From Sulfitobacter sp. S223 (lineage in GTDB: Bacteria; Pseudomonadota; Alphaproteobacteria; Rhodobacterales; Rhodobacteraceae): 64,000 bases of DNA. Where the stretch lies: contig NZ_CP083560.1 in assembly GCF_025143825.1 (NCBI RefSeq), positions 2,976,001 to 3,040,000 on the forward strand, read 5' to 3'. The notes beneath the pieces were generated by a model, which saw nothing but the letters and a program-made list of their open reading frames with translations, was not told the origin of the DNA and searched no databases. Positions 1 through 8,392 of the stretch are shown piece by piece; position 1 is the first letter of the stretch; every line of letters starts with the position of its first letter. A program made the position numbers and the translations under genes.

Positions 1-322
1 CTGCAGCGACCTTCGAGAATTCCCTCGCGGCGCGGCTCGACCAATCCAACCGCTTCCAATCAACGGGGTGGAACCGCTGATAGCATCCGATAACAACTGG
101 ATCCACGCGCAGGTAGTTTTCTTCAAGGTATTTTTGTTGCCATTCGTCAGAGTATGTACCGCACCCGTACTGATCACCTTTTGAGTCCACCCAATGATAG
201 ACCAAATGATTGATTCCAAAGTGCTCTCTCAGCGCCTCTACAGCACGCTGCATACCATCAAGAGACTCCGCCTGCTCCAAGGTTGACAGTATGTAGTCCA
301 GTCGGCTCGTTGTTTCGGCCAT
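1..322 (-). CDS. LuxR-family regulator, autoinducer-binding domain (partial, C-terminus beyond the left edge)
   Basis: Translating the minus strand from ATG 322 gives 107 codons open to the window edge. The product begins MAETTSRLDYILSTLEQ and contains a region with the pattern NHLVYHW, then W-x3-YLEENYLRVDPVV, which is the signature of the autoinducer-binding domain (PF03472) of LuxR/TraR proteins. The DNA-binding HTH domain would lie outside the window. No luxI-type synthase is visible here, so whether it is a solo receptor cannot be judged. The gene starts inside the preceding small gene (65-bp overlap, different frame), so the two are probably co-transcribed from the CtrA-box promoter region near 498-524. 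No strong Shine-Dalgarno precedes the ATG, which fits translational coupling. Confidence 0.8.
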   Translation of the reverse strand, partial: MAETTSRLDYILSTLEQAESLDGMQRAVEALREHFGINHLVYHWVDSKGDQYGCGTYSDEWQQKYLEENYLRVDPVVIGCYQRFHPVDWKRLDWSSRAAREFSKVAA

Positions 323-476
323 GCTCTTGCTTCGCTGACCTCTCATTTCTTGCATTGCACTCAGCGACAGCCACCAATGCAGTATCGTCAAGCTGTTCTG
401 CAAGTAACGGCAGATCATTCGACGCCGCGAAACTCCTCAAATCGGCAAGAACATCCAATATCCAGTCATTCCGCAT
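258..476 (-). CDS. small conserved-type protein upstream of the LuxR regulator
   Basis: This is a 72-residue product beginning MRNDWILDVLADLRSFAASN. ATG 476 is preferred over an upstream in-frame GTG at 491 because GAGGAAA lies about 7 nt before it. The helical N-terminal half (DVLADLRSF...LAEQLDDTALVAVAE) resembles short proteins that I recall upstream of LuxR-type regulators in Roseobacter-group genomes; this is from memory and not verified. There is no signal peptide and no membrane segment. The C-terminal part overlaps the luxR start in another frame. Function unknown; possibly a regulator partner or adaptor. Confidence 0.6.
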   Translation of the reverse strand: MRNDWILDVLADLRSFAASNDLPLLAEQLDDTALVAVAECNARNERSAKQEHGRNNEPTGLHTVNLGAGGVS

Positions 477-497
477 CTCGATTTTCCTCACAAATAG

Positions 498-524
498 TTA
501 ACAAAAGGTTAACATGATATTAAC
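498..524 (-). promoter_or_regulatory. overlapping CtrA boxes (TTAA-N7-TTAA-N7-TTAAC)
   Basis: Three TTAA elements sit at 498-501, 509-512 and 520-523, each separated by exactly 7 bases, and the last two are followed by C. This gives two overlapping matches to the alphaproteobacterial CtrA consensus TTAA-N7-TTAAC. The sites lie 22-48 bp upstream of ATG 476 of the small gene that precedes luxR. CtrA control of quorum-sensing genes is established in some Rhodobacteraceae; its action here is inferred. Confidence 0.65.
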
Positions 525-627
525 ACGTCCTAAGGTTGCATTCCTATTCACGTATTCCCACTCCCCAATAATAGCGGGTGCCGGGTTTCTATCGCTTTGA
601 TCGCATTAAACTGGTTTCAGAAACGTA

Positions 628-665
628 AACGCCCCGCAGTCACCGATGGCGATCTACGGGGCGTT
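628..665 (-). terminator. hairpin terminator after ccr
   Basis: A perfect 9-bp inverted repeat, AACGCCCCG (628-636) and CGGGGCGTT (657-665), starts 24 bp after the stop codon of ccr. Read on the minus strand the stem is followed by a short T-rich stretch. It is placed to stop leftward transcription before the divergent luxR-side promoter. Confidence 0.65.
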
Positions 666-688
666 AATTCTTAGCTCAGTGGCCGAAG

Positions 689-1969
689 TTATTTGCGCGC
701 GTCCAGCGCATCTTCGAGGGTGCGCAGCCCTGTAATGGGCGCTTGAACCAGCACTGACATGTTGCCTGGTTTATGCTCGTTGCGCAGCATCTTCATGTGC
801 GCCTCGGGCAGATCGTTCCACGCAAAGACTTCGGACATGCACGGATCCAGACGACGCTCCATCATCAGCTTGTTGGCAGCTGATGCCTGCTTGAGGTGGG
901 CGAAGTGGCTGCCTTGCAGGCGCTTCTGATGCATCCACATATAGCGGACGTCAAAGGTACAGTTGAACCCGCTGGTGCCCGCGCAGATCACAACCATGCC
1001 GCCTTTTTTGACCACAAGTGTCGAGACAGGGAAGGTGCTTTCGCCGGGGTGTTCGAACACCATATCAACGCTGACGCCTTTGCCCGTGATCTCCCAGATC
1101 GCCTTGCCAAATTTGCGCGCTTCTTTCAGCCAATCGTTATACTCGGGTGTGTTCACCGTGGGCATTTGCCCCCAGCAATTGAAATCCTTGCGGTTCAGAA
1201 CACCTTTTGCGCCCAGATCCATCACAAACTGGCGCTTGCTTTCATCCGAGATCACGCCGATCGCGTTGGCGCCTGCCGTGTTGATCAGCTGGATCGCATA
1301 GGAACCAAGGCCACCGGAAGCGCCCCAAACCAGAACGTTCTGACCGGGCTTGAGGTCATGTGGCTCATGGCCGAACAGCATACGGTACGCTGTGGCAAGC
1401 GTCAGCGTGTAGCACGCGCTTTCTTCCCACGTCAGGTGTTTCGGCCGCGGCATCAGCTGCTGGCTCTGTACCCGTGTGAACTGCGAGAATGACCCGTCGG
1501 GCGTCTCATAGCCCCAGATGCGCTGGGTAGGAGAGAACATCGGATCGCCGCCGTTGCACTCTTCGTCGTCACCGTCATCCTGGTTGCAGTGTACAACCAC
1601 TTCGTCGCCGACTTTCCAGCGCGTGACGCGATCACCCACAGCCCACACGATACCAGCGGCATCGGAACCGGCGATGTGATAGGGCTGCTTGTGCCCGTCG
1701 AAAGGGCTGATCGGCGTGCCAAGAGCGGCCCAGACACCGTTATAGTTAACACCAGCGGCCATAACGAGAACAAGAACGTCCTGGCTATCGAGTTCTGGCA
1801 CTTCAACTACTTCTTCAAGCATTGCAGTGTTTGGTTCGCCGTGGCGTTCACGGCGGATTGCCCAAGCATACATTTGCTTTGGCACATATCCCATGGGTGG
1901 GATTTCACCCATTTCGTAAAGGTCTTTTTCCGGCGCTTCATACTGCGCGATTGTTGTGTCCAGTGCCAT
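689..1969 (-). CDS. ccr: crotonyl-CoA carboxylase/reductase
   Basis: NADPH-dependent reductive carboxylation of crotonyl-CoA to (2S)-ethylmalonyl-CoA, the key reaction of the ethylmalonyl-CoA pathway for acetyl-CoA assimilation. The 426-residue length matches the family. It is a medium-chain dehydrogenase/reductase: a GroES-like N-terminal part with AAGVNYNGVW near residues 71-80, then the nucleotide-binding GASGGLGS at 216-223 and the family-typical FEHPGESTFP further on. ATG 1969 is preceded by AGGAGGGCGAC, a strong ribosome-binding site. It transcribes leftward with the acyltransferase gene upstream, and ethylmalonyl-CoA mutase lies just beyond on the opposite strand, so two consecutive pathway steps are neighbours. 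Confidence 0.95.
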   Translation of the reverse strand: MALDTTIAQYEAPEKDLYEMGEIPPMGYVPKQMYAWAIRRERHGEPNTAMLEEVVEVPELDSQDVLVLVMAAGVNYNGVWAALGTPISPFDGHKQPYHIAGSDAAGIVWAVGDRVTRWKVGDEVVVHCNQDDGDDEECNGGDPMFSPTQRIWGYETPDGSFSQFTRVQSQQLMPRPKHLTWEESACYTLTLATAYRMLFGHEPHDLKPGQNVLVWGASGGLGSYAIQLINTAGANAIGVISDESKRQFVMDLGAKGVLNRKDFNCWGQMPTVNTPEYNDWLKEARKFGKAIWEITGKGVSVDMVFEHPGESTFPVSTLVVKKGGMVVICAGTSGFNCTFDVRYMWMHQKRLQGSHFAHLKQASAANKLMMERRLDPCMSEVFAWNDLPEAHMKMLRNEHKPGNMSVLVQAPITGLRTLEDALDARK

Positions 1970-2080
1970 GTCGCCCTCCTGAGGAACTGATGGGTGCCGC
2001 AGTGCAGAATCGCGGCGTCATGAGACTGATTAAGACTCACCGCGAAACATTGCAACCTCTAGAGGGCTTGTTTTGTAATT

Positions 2081-3490
2081 TTATGACCCCGCAGGTGCAG
2101 AAAGTTGCTTTGCAGCCGCAGCATTAGCATCATTATGTCTCTCTCGCAGGTAATGCGCGATGGAATTAGCGTAAAATTTAACCGCATCTTCCTGTCCTGC
2201 CATGATTGACCAGACACCATCGCGCACCTCGACCAAGCCGTGTTGCTGCATATGCATACATGATCGCTTCACCTCTCGCGAAAGCGCATCTGTATCAACC
2301 GCGATGCTGCGCGCAGGAACACGCGCTATCAGCGTGGCAACCGCCGCCTCCAATTCCATCACGCCAAGCGGGCCTTTATCTGTAAGCGCAGTTGACACCA
2401 GCGGGACCCCAAGCACTGGCATCACCGTCTCAATCCGCTTCATCAATTCAGCTGACAGACCTTCGACGTTTTCGGCCTTTCCGAAACCCCGCAAGCTGAT
2501 CGGATCACCGAAGGCGACAGCCGCGGTCCCGAAACGGGTGTCGTGCCCACGCAGCCGTTGCCAGAACTTGCGCAGAATAAACTTCACCACAACAGAAATA
2601 CGCGCTCCAAAGCGACGATCCCCGCGGGCGTGCGCGGCAATCAACACGCGGTCTTCCAGCACACGGTCATAATTGATGGCCACCGGTACAAACACCAGAT
2701 CACGCTCCCCTTCAGGATCAAAGCCGTCGACCAGATAGCTGAGCAACCCTACTTTAGGCGGTTGCAGCGCACCGGTCAGGCTTAGCCCGCCCTCTGGATA
2801 GAACGCCTGGGTGTCGCCACCATTTGTGGCCATTTGCACGTAGCGTGAAAGCACCTTGCGGTAGAGCGCCCCGCCAGAGCGTCGGCGAATAAAATACGCA
2901 CCCCAAAGCCGTATAAGTGAAGACAACGGCCAGACCCGCGCCCATTCCCCCACCGCATAACTCAGTGTTGATGTCTTGGAGGTCAGATAGGTGACCAGCA
3001 CATAATCCATGTTGCTGCGGTGGTTCATTACGAACACTGCCGTTGAATTATCGGGGATATTGGCAAAAACCACGTCGTTCTGTGGCGCAGTGCGGATGCG
3101 GTATACTGATTCAGCCAATATCTTGGCCACCCGCATAGCAAAGCTGAAATAGGCGAAAGCTGAAAAGCTCGGGACGATCTCGCGGGCGTATTCCTGTGCT
3201 TTCTGAAAGGCCACCGCTTCGGGCACCTCGTTTTCTTCGGCATAGACTGCGATCTCTCGGCTGACTTCGGGATCATAGATCAGGCGCTGGATCATGTCGT
3301 GTCGCCGCGCCAGTTTGAAGGGCTGGATCGGCCTTTTGAGGCGCTGGTTCAGGCGCGCCACCGCACGTTCAAACCTGCGCCGGAAAAACCAGCGCACAGA
3401 TGGAAGCAGGAAATGGCTCAGCGCTGTTACAGCGGCAAAAAGCACGATCAGGACAAAAAGCCAAAGTGGAAGCTGTACAGTCTGCGTCAT
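2081..3490 (-). CDS. glycerol-3-phosphate / lysophospholipid acyltransferase (PlsB-like)
   Basis: 469-residue membrane-associated acyltransferase of the PlsC/PlsB superfamily. An N-terminal hydrophobic segment (about residues 5-30, LWLFVLIVLFAAV) anchors it. The catalytic HX4D motif appears as NHRSNMD, and the acceptor-binding motif as FYPEGG. It is expected to acylate glycerol-3-phosphate or a lysophospholipid in phospholipid synthesis; the exact substrate is not evident. ATG 3490 is preferred because the upstream in-frame codon at 3499 is GTG. It lies upstream of ccr on the same strand with 111 bp between, and diverges from ecm. A second, shorter PlsC homologue occurs at 33581-34321. Confidence 0.8.
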   Translation of the reverse strand: MTQTVQLPLWLFVLIVLFAAVTALSHFLLPSVRWFFRRRFERAVARLNQRLKRPIQPFKLARRHDMIQRLIYDPEVSREIAVYAEENEVPEAVAFQKAQEYAREIVPSFSAFAYFSFAMRVAKILAESVYRIRTAPQNDVVFANIPDNSTAVFVMNHRSNMDYVLVTYLTSKTSTLSYAVGEWARVWPLSSLIRLWGAYFIRRRSGGALYRKVLSRYVQMATNGGDTQAFYPEGGLSLTGALQPPKVGLLSYLVDGFDPEGERDLVFVPVAINYDRVLEDRVLIAAHARGDRRFGARISVVVKFILRKFWQRLRGHDTRFGTAAVAFGDPISLRGFGKAENVEGLSAELMKRIETVMPVLGVPLVSTALTDKGPLGVMELEAAVATLIARVPARSIAVDTDALSREVKRSCMHMQQHGLVEVRDGVWSIMAGQEDAVKFYANSIAHYLRERHNDANAAAAKQLSAPAGS

Positions 3491-3844
3491 AGAACACACC
3501 CTTGCAGGCCCGATCCCTGTGGCGCAATAAAGAATTCATCTCGGACTGACACCTGATAGCCCAATTTGCGTCACGAAAGACACGTGCACGGGTGCGCGTT
3601 ACGATATTTTGGTAGAGGCTTGGCGCAGCAAAACAACTTTGGCACGCAAGGTCACATTATATGTGATTACGCGCCTGATAGCCCTATCTGCCCCGCTGCT
3701 CTAGAAGTTTTACTGTTTGCTACAAATCGTTTGAGCAGCATAAACCTGCAATGCCGCAACGCAGCGAATTGACACTTGCAGAAAGTTTCTTATACCTAGC
3801 CTTGAACGCAAGAATGTTGCCAACCAGACTCAGAGAGGCCCGCC
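3491..3844. other. divergent intergenic region between acyltransferase and ecm
   Basis: These 354 bp separate two divergently read genes and hold no convincing ORF. The right part carries a sigma70-type promoter for ecm (listed separately). I saw no clear operator palindrome in the rest. Confidence 0.6.
3769..3796 (+). promoter_or_regulatory. sigma70-type promoter for ecm
   Basis: TTGACA at 3769-3774 and TATACC at 3791-3796 are separated by 16 bp, 48 bp before the ecm start codon. The -35 is a perfect consensus match and the -10 matches at 4 of 6 positions. Confidence 0.6.
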
Positions 3845-5815
3845 ATGACCGATGCTCCCCAGAAAGACCGCCCTTGGCTCATCCGCACATATGCAGGTCA
3901 CTCCACTGCCAAAGCCTCGAACGAGCTGTATCGCAACAATCTGGCCAAAGGTCAGACGGGCCTGTCGGTGGCGTTCGACCTGCCAACGCAGACCGGGTAT
4001 GACAGTGACCACATTCTGAGCCGTGGCGAAGTTGGCAAGGTTGGTGTGCCGATCGGGCATTTGGGCGACATGCGCGCCTTGTTCAAAGATATCCCGCTGG
4101 AACAGATGAACACCTCTATGACGATCAACGCAACAGCGCCTTGGTTGTTGTCACTCTATATCGCGGTTGCCGAAGAACAGGGCGCTGACGTGTCCAAGTT
4201 GCAAGGCACCGTGCAGAACGACCTGATCAAAGAATACCTGTCGCGCGGCACGTATATTTGCCCTCCTGCCCCGTCACTGAAGATGATCGCGGACGTGGCG
4301 GAGTATTGCTATACCTCCGTGCCGAAGTGGAACCCGATGAACGTCTGCTCCTACCACCTGCAAGAAGCGGGTGCGACGCCGGAGCAAGAGCTGTCTTTTG
4401 CATTGGCAACAGCCACCGCCGTTCTGGACCAGCTTCGCCCCCGGGTGGCTGAAGAAGATTTCCCCGCCCTCGTTGGCCGTATCTCATTCTTTGTAAACGC
4501 CGGCATCCGCTTTGTGACAGAGATGTGCAAGATGCGGGCCTTTGTCGATCTGTGGGACGAGATTTGCGAAACGCGTTATGGCGTGACCGACCCCAAGTAT
4601 CGCCGCTTCCGCTACGGGGTTCAGGTAAACTCCCTCGGCCTGACAGAACAGCAGCCCGAGAATAACGTCTACCGCATCCTGATCGAAATGCTTGCCGTGA
4701 CGCTGAGTAAAAAGGCACGCGCCCGCGCCGTGCAGTTGCCTGCTTGGAACGAAGCGCTTGGCCTGCCGCGCCCATGGGACCAGCAGTGGTCCATGCGCAT
4801 GCAACAAATCCTTGCGTATGAAACCGATCTTCTGGAATTCGACGATCTGTTTGACGGCAATCCCGCTGTCGATGCCAAAGTAGAAGAACTCAAGGCGGGC
4901 GCCCGCGCAGAGCTTGCCCATATCGATAGCATGGGCGGCGCGATTGACGGCATCGACTATATGAAATCACGGCTGGTTGAGAGCAATGCAGACCGTTTGG
5001 GCCGCATTGAAGCCGGTGAAACCATCGTTGTCGGCGTCAACAAATGGCAAAAAGGCGAACCATCGCCGCTTATGACAGGCGACGGTGGCATTATGGTCGT
5101 GGACCCTGCCGTAGAAGCCGAACAGATTAACAGCCTTGATGCATGGCGCGCCGCGCGTAACGAAGGCGAAGTGAAAGCCGCGCTAAAAGACCTGCGCGAC
5201 GCTGCTGCCGAAGGGCGCAACATCATGCCCGCGTCTATCGTTGCCGCCAAGGCGGGCGTGACGACGGGCGAATGGGCCGCCGAGATGCGTGCCGTACATG
5301 GTGAATACCGTGGCCCCACAGGCGTGGGGACAGGCCGCTCGAACAAAACAGAAGGTCTGGATGATCTACGTGCCTCTGTTGACGCCGTGAGCGACCGTCT
5401 TGGCCGCCGCTTGAAGTTCCTTGTCGGCAAACCGGGTCTGGACGGCCATTCCAACGGTGCCGAACAGATTGCCGTGCGCGCGCGGGATTGCGGTATGGAT
5501 ATCTCGTATGAAGGTATTCGCCTCACCCCGTCGGAAATTGTTGCCGCTGCTCTGGCTGATGAAGCGCATGTTGTCGGGCTTTCTATTCTGTCGGGTTCTC
5601 ACATTCCATTGGTCGAAGATTTGATGGCCCAAATGCGCGAAGCAGGCCTTGGTGCCACTCCTGTAATTGTGGGCGGTATTATTCCAGACGAGGATGCAAA
5701 ACGTCTTTTGGCAATGGGTGTTTCGCGGGTCTACACGCCAAAAGACTTCGAATTAAACACCATTATGGCTGATATTGTTACGCTGGCCGATCCGGAAGCT
5801 GTTGCGGCTGAATAG
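3845..5815 (+). CDS. ecm: ethylmalonyl-CoA mutase
   Basis: Coenzyme B12-dependent mutase converting (2R)-ethylmalonyl-CoA to (2S)-methylsuccinyl-CoA in the ethylmalonyl-CoA pathway. The 656-residue single chain has an N-terminal TIM-barrel mutase domain beginning RPWLIRTYAGHSTA, which is typical of Ecm, and a C-terminal cobalamin-binding domain with D533-x-H535-x-x-G538 (LDGHSNG). Some databases call this family MeaA or methylmalonyl-CoA mutase-like; the divergent ccr neighbour supports Ecm. GAGAGGCCCGCC precedes the ATG. It probably reads from the TTGACA/TATACC promoter 48 bp upstream. Confidence 0.93.
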   Translation: MTDAPQKDRPWLIRTYAGHSTAKASNELYRNNLAKGQTGLSVAFDLPTQTGYDSDHILSRGEVGKVGVPIGHLGDMRALFKDIPLEQMNTSMTINATAPWLLSLYIAVAEEQGADVSKLQGTVQNDLIKEYLSRGTYICPPAPSLKMIADVAEYCYTSVPKWNPMNVCSYHLQEAGATPEQELSFALATATAVLDQLRPRVAEEDFPALVGRISFFVNAGIRFVTEMCKMRAFVDLWDEICETRYGVTDPKYRRFRYGVQVNSLGLTEQQPENNVYRILIEMLAVTLSKKARARAVQLPAWNEALGLPRPWDQQWSMRMQQILAYETDLLEFDDLFDGNPAVDAKVEELKAGARAELAHIDSMGGAIDGIDYMKSRLVESNADRLGRIEAGETIVVGVNKWQKGEPSPLMTGDGGIMVVDPAVEAEQINSLDAWRAARNEGEVKAALKDLRDAAAEGRNIMPASIVAAKAGVTTGEWAAEMRAVHGEYRGPTGVGTGRSNKTEGLDDLRASVDAVSDRLGRRLKFLVGKPGLDGHSNGAEQIAVRARDCGMDISYEGIRLTPSEIVAAALADEAHVVGLSILSGSHIPLVEDLMAQMREAGLGATPVIVGGIIPDEDAKRLLAMGVSRVYTPKDFELNTIMADIVTLADPEAVAAE

Positions 5816-5894
5816 GGAAGCGGAGCAAAATTAAGACTGCAATTCCCATTTGTTTGAGGTAAGGCCAAGCAAAGTTTAAGAGGAGTTCCTTCAC

Positions 5895-6236
5895 ATGTCC
5901 GCAAACCTTAAATCCATGACCCGCAAAGAGCTTGAAAAGCTCTTGGCTGATGTCAAGAAAGCGCTACAGACGGCCCAGTCACGTGACCGACGCGACGCGC
6001 GCAAGGCTGCTGAAAAAGCTGCTGCTGAATTTGGCTTCTCTCTCAATGAGTTGGGAGAAGACGCACCAGCAAAACAGAAAAAGGCGAAGGCCCCTAAGAA
6101 GGCAGTGAAAGCGTCCAAGCCGAAATACGCAGACCCTGCTGATGCGTCCCGCACATGGACTGGAAAAGGCCGTCAGCCTAATTGGTTTCGCGCAGCGGTG
6201 GAAAAAGGAATCGCCCCAAGCGATTTGGAGATTTAA
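5895..6236 (+). CDS. H-NS family nucleoid-associated protein
   Basis: 113-residue basic protein. The N-terminal part is an alpha-helical coiled-coil oligomerisation region (KELEKLLADVKKALQTAQ). A lysine- and alanine-rich linker follows. The C-terminal DNA-binding motif reads TWTGKGRQPNWF, which is the H-NS signature. Related to the HvrA/Spb-type H-NS proteins of Rhodobacter. It is expected to bind AT-rich or curved DNA and silence or modulate transcription. It follows ecm after 79 bp with its own ribosome-binding site (AAGAGGAG) and ends just before a hairpin shared with the convergent lipoprotein gene. Confidence 0.9.
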   Translation: MSANLKSMTRKELEKLLADVKKALQTAQSRDRRDARKAAEKAAAEFGFSLNELGEDAPAKQKKAKAPKKAVKASKPKYADPADASRTWTGKGRQPNWFRAAVEKGIAPSDLEI

Positions 6237-6260
6237 AACCACTTCTCTTTTTGCGGGAAA

Positions 6261-6282
6261 GGGTAGCGGCAATTCGCTACCC
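6261..6282. terminator. hairpin between convergent H-NS-like and lipoprotein genes
   Basis: An 8-bp perfect stem, GGGTAGCG (6261-6268) and CGCTACCC (6275-6282), with a 6-nt loop lies between two convergent stop codons. Its position suggests a bidirectional terminator, although the T-tracts are weak. Confidence 0.5.
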
Positions 6283-6294
6283 TCGCGAGAAGCG

Positions 6295-6648
6295 CTATAC
6301 GGCGAGCGCCGCGCGACCGAAAATAAATTTCCAGCGGCTGCCATCGTTCATCACAATTTCACCTCCTCCTGCGCGCGGTGTTTCGTAAGTAGCCGTGCCA
6401 ATTCCGCTCAACCCATTTGAGCAGGTGACAGGAAAGGTAATTGTGCGGGATTGCGATGCGGGACGGTATCGGCCCTGACAGCTTGTCGTGCCGTTGGTTG
6501 CCTGAAACCAGCCGCCTTCCAGAAAGGTCGCCGTAGCGGAGCCTTTGAAAACCGTATTGCCCGGCCCCACGACCGCAACCGGATGGCTGACATCACAGGC
6601 CGACAGTCCCAATAGACCAATCGTAGCAAGCATACTCAATATACGCAT
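6295..6648 (-). CDS. predicted lipoprotein, small
   Basis: 117-residue product beginning [18 protein letters not shown]. This is a lipoprotein signal peptide with lipobox LSAC, so the mature protein starts at Cys18 and is membrane anchored. Start ATG 6648 is chosen because it opens directly with the signal peptide; an in-frame ATG further upstream would bury it. The mature part has two further cysteines (TTSCQGRY and PVTCSNG) and ends with a segment of the type [12 protein letters not shown] do not recognise a named family. It diverges from deoD and converges on the H-NS-like gene. Confidence 0.75.
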   Translation of the reverse strand: MRILSMLATIGLLGLSACDVSHPVAVVGPGNTVFKGSATATFLEGGWFQATNGTTSCQGRYRPASQSRTITFPVTCSNGLSGIGTATYETPRAGGGEIVMNDGSRWKFIFGRAALAV

Positions 6649-6786
6649 GTTATTTCCTTCGCATTTGTTGCCCGGCAATCAAATGCTATTCGCTGGAATG
6701 TAGCGAGTATGGAATTCCACCATTGGAACTTGCCCCCATTGCACAGGGTAGGCATCTTGCACATCAAACTCACAGGAGAAACAGAC

Positions 6787-7497
6787 ATGACCGTTCATAT
6801 TGGCGCCAAACCCGGCCAAATTGCTGAAACCGTATTAATGCCGGGTGACCCTTATCGTGCGCGCTGGGCAGCCGAGACATTTCTGGAAGGCGCAGAACTG
6901 GTCAACGAAGTGCGCGGCATGTTGGGATTTACGGGCACGTGGCGCGGTCACAGGGTGACGATTCAGGGCTCTGGTATGGGTATGCCTTCCCTATCCATCT
7001 ATGCGAACGAGCTGATTTCAACCTATGACGCGCAAACCCTTATCCGCATTGGTTCCTGTGGCGGGATGCAGCCTCATGTTGGCATCCGTGATGTCATCAT
7101 CGCGATGACCGCCAGCACAATCACTTCGCCTTCTTCCGGCATCCTGCGGGAGCTGAACTACGCCCCCTGCGCAAACTGGGAGCTCCTGCGGGCAGCCGTC
7201 GCTGCATCAGAGGCAAAGGGCACGAAAACACACGTTGGCGGGATTTACAGTTCAGACGTTTTCTATGCCGAGCGACCCGATCTAGACGAGCAAATGGTCC
7301 GTCACGGTATTCTTGCCGTCGAAATGGAAGCGGCCGAGCTTTACACATTGGCAGCGCGCCATAACCGGCGTGCGCTGGCGGTCCTGACAGTGTCCGACCA
7401 TCTGCAAACTGGCGAAGCACTGCCTTCGGAAGACCGCGAGCGATCCTTTGGCGACATGGTGGAAATCGCCTTGGAAGCCGCATTCAACGAAGGCTAG
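6787..7497 (+). CDS. deoD: purine nucleoside phosphorylase
   Basis: Phosphorolysis of purine (deoxy)nucleosides to base and (deoxy)ribose-1-phosphate in purine salvage. 236 residues, as in the hexameric DeoD type. Seen in sequence: N-terminal [27 protein letters not shown] phosphate-binding region, VEMEAAELY nucleoside-site motif, and VSDHLQTGE with the conserved Asp. The start at 6787 follows ACAGGAGAAACAGAC, a good ribosome-binding site; a longer reading from 6709 would add 26 unrelated residues. Monocistronic, ending in a hairpin. Confidence 0.95.
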   Translation: MTVHIGAKPGQIAETVLMPGDPYRARWAAETFLEGAELVNEVRGMLGFTGTWRGHRVTIQGSGMGMPSLSIYANELISTYDAQTLIRIGSCGGMQPHVGIRDVIIAMTASTITSPSSGILRELNYAPCANWELLRAAVAASEAKGTKTHVGGIYSSDVFYAERPDLDEQMVRHGILAVEMEAAELYTLAARHNRRALAVLTVSDHLQTGEALPSEDRERSFGDMVEIALEAAFNEG

Positions 7498-7502
7498 GTC
7501 TA

Positions 7503-7530
7503 TAGACGGGCGCTTAATTTCGCCCGTCTA
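7503..7530. terminator. hairpin between convergent deoD and DUF1989 genes
   Basis: A perfect 10-bp inverted repeat, TAGACGGGCG (7503-7512) and CGCCCGTCTA (7521-7530), with an 8-nt loop begins 5 bp after the deoD stop and precedes the stop of the opposing gene. Likely a bidirectional terminator without a clear T-tract. Confidence 0.6.
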
Positions 7531-7549
7531 CACCAACAACGATACTGGT

Positions 7550-8392
7550 TCACGCGCCGTGGCTCCGATCGTAGCCATTGCGCGGTGGCGGGGACCAGTT
7601 TTTCAGGGCTGTTGGGCCGGGGGCAAACGTCTCAACCAGCAGCGGATGGCATTGCGCTGTGTCTGAGGAATGCACAGTGCTGCAATCCCCCCCCGGACAG
7701 GCACTTAGCGCCCCGAGCAAATCAATTTCAGCAAAGAACTCAAGGTAGTCGCCCGGACGTACGGGGCTCGCTTTCATAAAATACTGGCCAGTGTCGCGGG
7801 TGAAGCCTGTGCACATAAAGACGTTGAGAACATCGTGGATATGCGGCTCTGCCTGATCGCGCGGGATTTGCAGGTGATCGGCCAGCGCGCGCGTCAGGTT
7901 GGAATGGCAGCAATGGTGGTATTGCCCGCCGGAAAGCAGATTATGCGTGTAGGGGTCACAACGCGTACCGATCACATCATGCACCGAACCGCCGAATGCG
8001 TCCTTACCGTACCATTCAAGACTGTCGTGGGTGAGCGTGGCCATGGGCCGTATCGCGGGAAAGCTGGTCCACATCTGCTGTCCGCGTGTGATGTGCGTCC
8101 CATGCAGCGCACGGGTTTTGCCCGAGTAGAACCGCTCTGTCAGATCATTGGCATTCCACAGGTTCAAATCGCCAACCTGTGATCCTTCTACGCTGCTTAT
8201 CCGGAAAAAATGACCGGCGGGTACGCGAAAGCAGGCCGCATCGCGCGCAGGTACGATGACCTCACCGGTTTTAGTGAGAGTGGCCCGCGCTGCATCAAGC
8301 ATCTTCATATCGGGTTTTGGCAAGGTCTCTACGGGATAGCAGATGACCGGCGGGATGGCGCGGCGCGCATCGGCGTCGGACGGCGCGCTCAT
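7550..8392 (-). CDS. DUF1989 / urea carboxylase-associated family protein
   Basis: 280-residue protein of the DUF1989 family, to which the urea carboxylase-associated proteins belong. Family features seen are the early VIVPARDAACFRV and the cysteine/histidine-rich stretch YHHCCHSNL near the middle, plausible metal ligands. Biochemical function is not established for this copy, and no urea carboxylase or allophanate hydrolase is nearby, so a role in urea metabolism is not supported. ATG 8392 overlaps the stop of the upstream FAD dehydrogenase by 4 bp (ATGA), indicating translational coupling and a two-gene operon. Confidence 0.8.
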   Translation of the reverse strand: MSAPSDADARRAIPPVICYPVETLPKPDMKMLDAARATLTKTGEVIVPARDAACFRVPAGHFFRISSVEGSQVGDLNLWNANDLTERFYSGKTRALHGTHITRGQQMWTSFPAIRPMATLTHDSLEWYGKDAFGGSVHDVIGTRCDPYTHNLLSGGQYHHCCHSNLTRALADHLQIPRDQAEPHIHDVLNVFMCTGFTRDTGQYFMKASPVRPGDYLEFFAEIDLLGALSACPGGDCSTVHSSDTAQCHPLLVETFAPGPTALKNWSPPPRNGYDRSHGA

